Shown here: positions 60,012 through 64,000 of the stretch, piece by piece | Layout of the letters: the number at the start of each line of letters is the position of its first letter | How positions within the stretch are numbered: position 1 is the first letter of the stretch | Source: Bdellovibrio sp. NC01 | Lineage (GTDB): Bacteria > Bdellovibrionota > Bdellovibrionia > Bdellovibrionales > Bdellovibrionaceae | Direction of reading: 5' to 3' | DNA: 64,000 nt | NCBI RefSeq assembly: GCF_006874625.1 | Contig: NZ_CP030034.1 | Coordinates: 1,240,001-1,304,000, forward strand | Position numbers and translations under genes: made by a program | Notes under the pieces: generated by a model | Told to the model about the DNA's origin: nothing | Database searches by the model: none | The model's input: the letters and a program-made list of their open reading frames with translations, nothing else

Positions 60012-62543
60012 CTAGTGATTTATTGAAATGGTTTTCATAAGTTCAACCGTACCTTTTTTTGCCTCGGCAAATCGAACCTGAAGTCCCACGGTCGTTGGTG
60101 ATAATTGTACAAGACCAACTGTCTGAGAGTAGTAGATAAATCCTCGGCCTTGAGGGACAGCCTTGTCGGTAATATCGTTAATTAAAAGCCAACTTGAATC
60201 CGGCTGAAGTTTCTTAAGCTGATTATCTGTCGTCAGCACAAAGACTTTGTCGTCAGTTGTAATAAGAATATCTTGTATATTTCCAGTGCTTGGCAGAGCC
60301 GACCATGACGTTCCACCATCCGTACTTTTTAAAATTTGTGCGAGCTGTTGTAAATAAACGGCTCCTGACGAATCAAAACCGATTTTCACATAAGGATTGT
60401 CAGTCGTGTTGGATTCACGAAGAACCTCTGTCCAAGTCACACCACCATCTGTGGATTTATAAAGAGCTCTTTCCGGTTGAGAGGAAGTATTAGATTCTTT
60501 GGACGAAAGCCAAAGTGTATTGTTACTACTGACCGTAAAGTCGACCAAGCTGAAGCCTTTGTAGGCACCATTTAATGGGAAGGTTTTTACTGTGCTCCAA
60601 TTTTCACCGCCGACGTCACCTTTGCGAATTTCAACACCATAGGTGTTAGTCCCCACATTATAAAAGGCTGCGCCATGATAGGGGATATTGTTTTTATCCA
60701 CGACCAAGCGACCCTTGCTCATCCAACTGACCGGTTCGGCGGGATAGGTTGGATGAACATAGTTTTCTTTCGTTGACCAGGTTTGCCCATTGTCGGAACT
60801 TTTGCGAATGATAGAAGTAAAGCTCGTCTCACCAATTCCAAAAACAAAGATATTGCCCAGTTGATCGTAAGCGACGTCATAAGTTGTAAGTTGATCACTC
60901 GGATCTGTGAATAGATCTGGATATATCCACGTCTTACCCTTGTCAGAACTCATGCCGGTGAACCAAGGATGGTTTGTCGTCGTTTTACTATAGTCGTTTG
61001 CAAAACCGATGGTAAAATAATTTCCAGAAGGCAGAACTAAAAATTTACTGATCTCGTTATAAAATTTTTCTGTGTATATGATATAGTCTTTTGCGACCCA
61101 AGTTGCACCACCATCATTCGATGTAAAGTGAGTCGCGTTGTCCTTGGCTGAGTTAATTGAATGAATGTCACCGGCATTATCTTTGAAAAGAAGGCAGCCA
61201 TCTGCAAATTTTCCTGAGGTAACGGTGGCGACCGACCAAGTGGTGCCTCCATCTGTGCTGCGCGCAACTTTCACATCGCTGGGTCCGAATCCGGGAGGGT
61301 GGTAAGTTCCCATCGCCACAATAGTGCCATTGCTAAGGATTTCTAGTTCACCGGCATCGGTGCGAGAACCATAGTCAAAAACATTGCTCCAACTGACGCC
61401 GCCATTTGTTGTTTTTTTGATATTCCAGGTATTGCCAAATCTGGAATTTAAGAAAGCCGTATTGCTATCGACAATCGTGAGCTCTCCAAAAGTTTGATAA
61501 TTGGTCGCGTTGGCGCTTCCAAAATTCACATTCATATCAACGAAATTCCACGCACCAGAGAATGTCCCTTTTAACAGAATGGCATTTGCAGGAGCAGGGG
61601 TTGTTCCAATCATCCAAATAGTATTGTCCGGAGCCACCTTCGCGTGCATGATGCCGACATTATACCCGCCGGGAATTTCTTGAGCATAAATATTGGACCA
61701 TGTTTGGCCTTGATCGCGGCTTTCTCTTAAGATGCCACGAGGATTTCCACCACTTCCCAAACGATCAAATCCACCGGCATATAAATATCCCGTCGTAGGG
61801 GACACTGAAAGAGTTTGGCAAACACTATCATCAGCATCTGAATCTAAAGCGACTGTTGTCCAAGTAGTGCCGCCATCAGTGGATCTTCTTACCACCCAAT
61901 AAGCCGTTCCTGCACCGTCGCTGTCCCATTGATAGCCGCAGTAGTAGGCGTTATTTCCCTGACTTGTCATAGCCAAAATATGCGCTTCACCATTATCGTA
62001 AGGCTGATAGTTATCAACGATCGACCATGTGGACCCGTTGTTGGTGCTGCGATAAATAGCGGTCCATTCCCAGCCGCCTGCTGAGTCAATATACGTGCTA
62101 CCAAATAACATCGTGCCGTTGGCTAACTTAGTTCCAGCCTCGGGATAGTTTTGATCGCCATAAGTTTGAGGAGTTTCCATAATGAAAGACTCATCAAGGC
62201 CGTCAATTTTAATAGGAATATTCTGGGTGCCACCGTCTTCATTAGTTGCAAGAAGCTGCACCGTTCGCGAGTTCAGATTTTTCGGAATAATTAAAGAGTT
62301 GGTGTTTGAGTCATAGTATCCATCGGGACTTGAGAAAGTGATGCCTGCAACTTCGGAAGGATTGAACATTGAGGTTAGTGATAGTGATTCACCAGAATAA
62401 ATATTAGTTTGGGATGGCACGAGGCTTGGTACCGTCTTGTCGACTTTGGAATTAAGCTCTTCAAGAATATTTGCATCAATCTGACAGGCGGTCAGAAGAG
62501 CGGCTGCGATACAGGAAAGTGCGAAGCGCCAAAATTGGTTCAT
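60012..62543 (-). CDS. Lipoprotein with BNR/Asp-box repeats (sialidase-like propeller)
   Basis: 843 residues. Lipoprotein signal (FALSCIAAALLTAC), then an Ig-like segment (about 40-110) and about ten Asp-box motifs S-x-D-x-G-x-T-W, such as STNNGSTWS, STDGGTTWTT, SRDQGQTWSN, SSDKGKTWIY, SSDNGQTWST and STDGGVTWTE. Asp boxes mark beta-propellers of sialidases, VPS10 and related exported proteins. The arginine triad of true sialidases is not evident, so a binding or structural role is as likely as glycosidase activity. Same strand and 114 bp from the giant RCC1 lipoprotein gene. Confidence 0.85.
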   Translation of the reverse strand: MNQFWRFALSCIAAALLTACQIDANILEELNSKVDKTVPSLVPSQTNIYSGESLSLTSMFNPSEVAGITFSSPDGYYDSNTNSLIIPKNLNSRTVQLLATNEDGGTQNIPIKIDGLDESFIMETPQTYGDQNYPEAGTKLANGTMLFGSTYIDSAGGWEWTAIYRSTNNGSTWSIVDNYQPYDNGEAHILAMTSQGNNAYYCGYQWDSDGAGTAYWVVRRSTDGGTTWTTVALDSDADDSVCQTLSVSPTTGYLYAGGFDRLGSGGNPRGILRESRDQGQTWSNIYAQEIPGGYNVGIMHAKVAPDNTIWMIGTTPAPANAILLKGTFSGAWNFVDMNVNFGSANATNYQTFGELTIVDSNTAFLNSRFGNTWNIKKTTNGGVSWSNVFDYGSRTDAGELEILSNGTIVAMGTYHPPGFGPSDVKVARSTDGGTTWSVATVTSGKFADGCLLFKDNAGDIHSINSAKDNATHFTSNDGGATWVAKDYIIYTEKFYNEISKFLVLPSGNYFTIGFANDYSKTTTNHPWFTGMSSDKGKTWIYPDLFTDPSDQLTTYDVAYDQLGNIFVFGIGETSFTSIIRKSSDNGQTWSTKENYVHPTYPAEPVSWMSKGRLVVDKNNIPYHGAAFYNVGTNTYGVEIRKGDVGGENWSTVKTFPLNGAYKGFSLVDFTVSSNNTLWLSSKESNTSSQPERALYKSTDGGVTWTEVLRESNTTDNPYVKIGFDSSGAVYLQQLAQILKSTDGGTSWSALPSTGNIQDILITTDDKVFVLTTDNQLKKLQPDSSWLLINDITDKAVPQGRGFIYYSQTVGLVQLSPTTVGLQVRFAEAKKGTVELMKTISINH

Positions 62544-62664
62544 ACCTCATTATCGGAGTGAACCGCAGTGGTTTGAAACGATCATCCACAAAATTCTTCC
62601 AAAGTGTGGCTCGTACGACAGCCATGTCGCGAAGTTAAAATAGATCGTTTCGAAATGAACCGAT

Positions 62665-64000
62665 CTATTTTACTTCTTCCGTGCCTAAAGAATACGGACT
62701 GCTAGCGATATGAAAATTGAGTTTCAAAAACGGAACGTCAGAATAGGAATTAAAGCTCAACGGCAGGAAGAAATTATTCAAGCCAAGGTCTTTGAGCTTT
62801 TTATAATTTTCTGGGATCCCAGCTTCATTTTTCGCATCCAACGATGCAATCATTTTTGCATCTTGAAACTTGCGCAGAGTTTTCGCCAGTTTTGTTTTTG
62901 GCGAACTCAAATTGAACTCTTTGATGACATATTTAAATGCATCCGTGTTCACTGAAGAGCGTCTGCCGATGAATCCATAGCTCCAGAATTGTCTAAGTTC
63001 TGAACCTGTTTTCATCGCAAGCTCAATGAGCTTTTCATCTTTCTTTGCATCGATACCGCGAGCATCAAAGAAGATTCCATCGATGTCATTGTAAAGAGCA
63101 AGATCATGAATCAACTGTTTTGTATTCGCAGCGTTTTTCAAATAGTGAAGTGGAATTGTTGCGTAAACTCTGTCAATGCGTGCGCGATTTTGTAGAACGT
63201 GTGCAACGCGGCCAAAGAAATTCGCTTTCACAGGCAATTGCGTTGTTGGGAAGTAAGCCTCACCATGAGCGCTGATAGCTTGGATCAAAGCCAGATTCGG
63301 TCTGACATCTGCGGCCTTATCATTCAACTTACCCAGGTGGGCGTTTGACTCTTCTTCTGAGCCAGCCCAAACAGAATCCAGATCAATCGATACCGCTCGA
63401 ACGGGCGCACCTGAAACGAATGATTTTTTCAAACCTTCTGTGAAGTCAGAAAACGAAAAATGAGTGAGAACCATCGTGCGATTCACCAACGTCATATTGC
63501 TGGCGTTGTTAAGTCCATGTTCGACTGAAAACTGCATTGGCATTCCCAATTCAGTAGCAGCTTGTCGAGAAAGGCCGTTGTAAGTGCCGTAAGGCCAAAC
63601 GATCAGCGGGTAGTTCTTGCCAATATGTTTAGTGATAAGTCTTTCGTTTTCCGCCAAGTCTGTTTTGACTCTGGCGAAAAATTCCTTTTCAGTCTCGTAG
63701 GATTTCGTCTCGTGGTTGTACTTTAAAAATCCTGCAGAAGCTTGTTCATTGCCTTGCGGATTAAAGACATGACCGTGGTGCATGTCGTAAGTATGAGACA
63801 CAACGGCAACCAAGCCTGAGTCTGACATCTCTTTCAACTGCGCCCAGCTCGTCATCGGAGGGTTGACGTCAGCATACCCATAATCCGGAGATTTGCCGTC
63901 TTCAATCCACTTACCAACAACCGCGAAAACCGCTGGGAACTTATAGCGTTTCAAAAGAGGATAAGCTAACTCGTAAAAAGAGGCCAAGCCGTCGTCAAAA
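62665..64000 (-). CDS. PgaB/IcaB-like polysaccharide N-deacetylase, 5' end outside the window
   Basis: About 445 residues are visible; the frame stays open to the window end, where FDDGLASFYELAYPLLKRY supplies the NodB motif 1 (TFDDG-type). Motif 2 is VVSHTYDMHHGH, giving the metal-binding histidines. Later, YPLIVWPYGTYN fits the PYG-type motif 3. The C-terminal half (about 240-430: AVSIDLDSVWAGS, DIDGIFFDARGIDAK) resembles the glycoside-hydrolase-like domain of PgaB, which deacetylates or cleaves poly-beta-1,6-GlcNAc in biofilm export. pgaB is likely, but the polymer cannot be known from one gene. Confidence 0.82.
   Translation of the reverse strand, partial: FDDGLASFYELAYPLLKRYKFPAVFAVVGKWIEDGKSPDYGYADVNPPMTSWAQLKEMSDSGLVAVVSHTYDMHHGHVFNPQGNEQASAGFLKYNHETKSYETEKEFFARVKTDLAENERLITKHIGKNYPLIVWPYGTYNGLSRQAATELGMPMQFSVEHGLNNASNMTLVNRTMVLTHFSFSDFTEGLKKSFVSGAPVRAVSIDLDSVWAGSEEESNAHLGKLNDKAADVRPNLALIQAISAHGEAYFPTTQLPVKANFFGRVAHVLQNRARIDRVYATIPLHYLKNAANTKQLIHDLALYNDIDGIFFDARGIDAKKDEKLIELAMKTGSELRQFWSYGFIGRRSSVNTDAFKYVIKEFNLSSPKTKLAKTLRKFQDAKMIASLDAKNEAGIPENYKKLKDLGLNNFFLPLSFNSYSDVPFLKLNFHIASSPYSLGTEEVK

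Noticed and set aside
1-64000. CRISPR array
   Set aside because: I saw no series of regularly spaced direct repeats with unique spacers, and no cas genes. The repeats found are pairs or hairpins.
1-64000. Classical insertion sequences with a DDE transposase
   Set aside because: No transposase gene is present. The inverted-repeat element at 19300 carries no gene.

Overview
The window reads as chromosome from a Gram-negative, predatory-type bacterium, most likely a Bdellovibrio-like member of the Bdellovibrionota. This placement is an inference. It rests on the gene mix: many signal-peptide and lipoprotein genes with no recognisable family, large propeller and Ig-type surface lipoproteins, a FecR-like lipoprotein beside NtrC-type regulators, orphan ParA ATPases and a lysine/alanine-tailed SWIB protein. 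No marker gene in the window fixes the species. Genes are dense on both strands, and most have clear Shine-Dalgarno sites and hairpin terminators.

Bases 1-22400 are a core-like region. It holds a UvrD/Rep helicase preceded by a zinc-ribbon protein, a PaiB/GNAT pair divergent from a MocR-type regulator, an RluA-type pseudouridine synthase with an outer-membrane protein, an orphan ParA followed by bolA, ettA, a membrane histidine kinase, a J-domain protein divergent from an H1-like SWIB protein, methionine aminopeptidase, S-adenosylhomocysteine hydrolase, oligoribonuclease and a MerP-like metal-binding protein. Two 123-bp hairpin repeats bracket the methionine aminopeptidase gene, and a 31-bp perfect inverted repeat with a terminator nested inside it follows ahcY.

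Bases 22517-39826 are a 17.3-kb integrated island. It starts at the 3' end of a tRNA-Asp(GTC) gene and is bounded by a 12-bp direct repeat. Its left end carries a large serine recombinase, an endonuclease-VII-like zinc protein and a DUF3987 primase/helicase-like protein. The interior has a PLD-like protein, a tyrosine recombinase, an XRE regulator, several small or unknown genes, and a PIN / DUF4238 / SIR2-like cluster that looks like defence cargo. The most striking observation is that the recombinase frame runs through the left repeat into the antisense strand of the tRNA. At the far end of the island the same frame re-emerges from the other copy of the repeat and encodes a 155-residue recombinase-like DNA-binding tail. 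In the excised circle these two pieces would form one 711-residue recombinase gene that contains attP, so integration would cut the integrase in two. This resembles the logic of archaeal SSV integrases but uses a serine recombinase.

Bases 39827-64000 return to core-like DNA. They start with what appears to be the displaced terminator of the tRNA. They then hold an exported MGDG-synthase-like glycosyltransferase fused to a cysteine-peptidase-like domain, a GGCT-like protein, a membrane HNH-HRDC fusion, a lipoprotein with a secreted protein, and a signalling module (degenerate NtrC-like regulator, FecR-like lipoprotein, histidine kinase, outer-membrane protein, intact NtrC-type regulator). After these come a SYLF protein, a second orphan ParA with its partner, a giant Ig/Calx-beta/RCC1 lipoprotein, a BNR-repeat lipoprotein, and a PgaB-like polysaccharide deacetylase cut by the window end.
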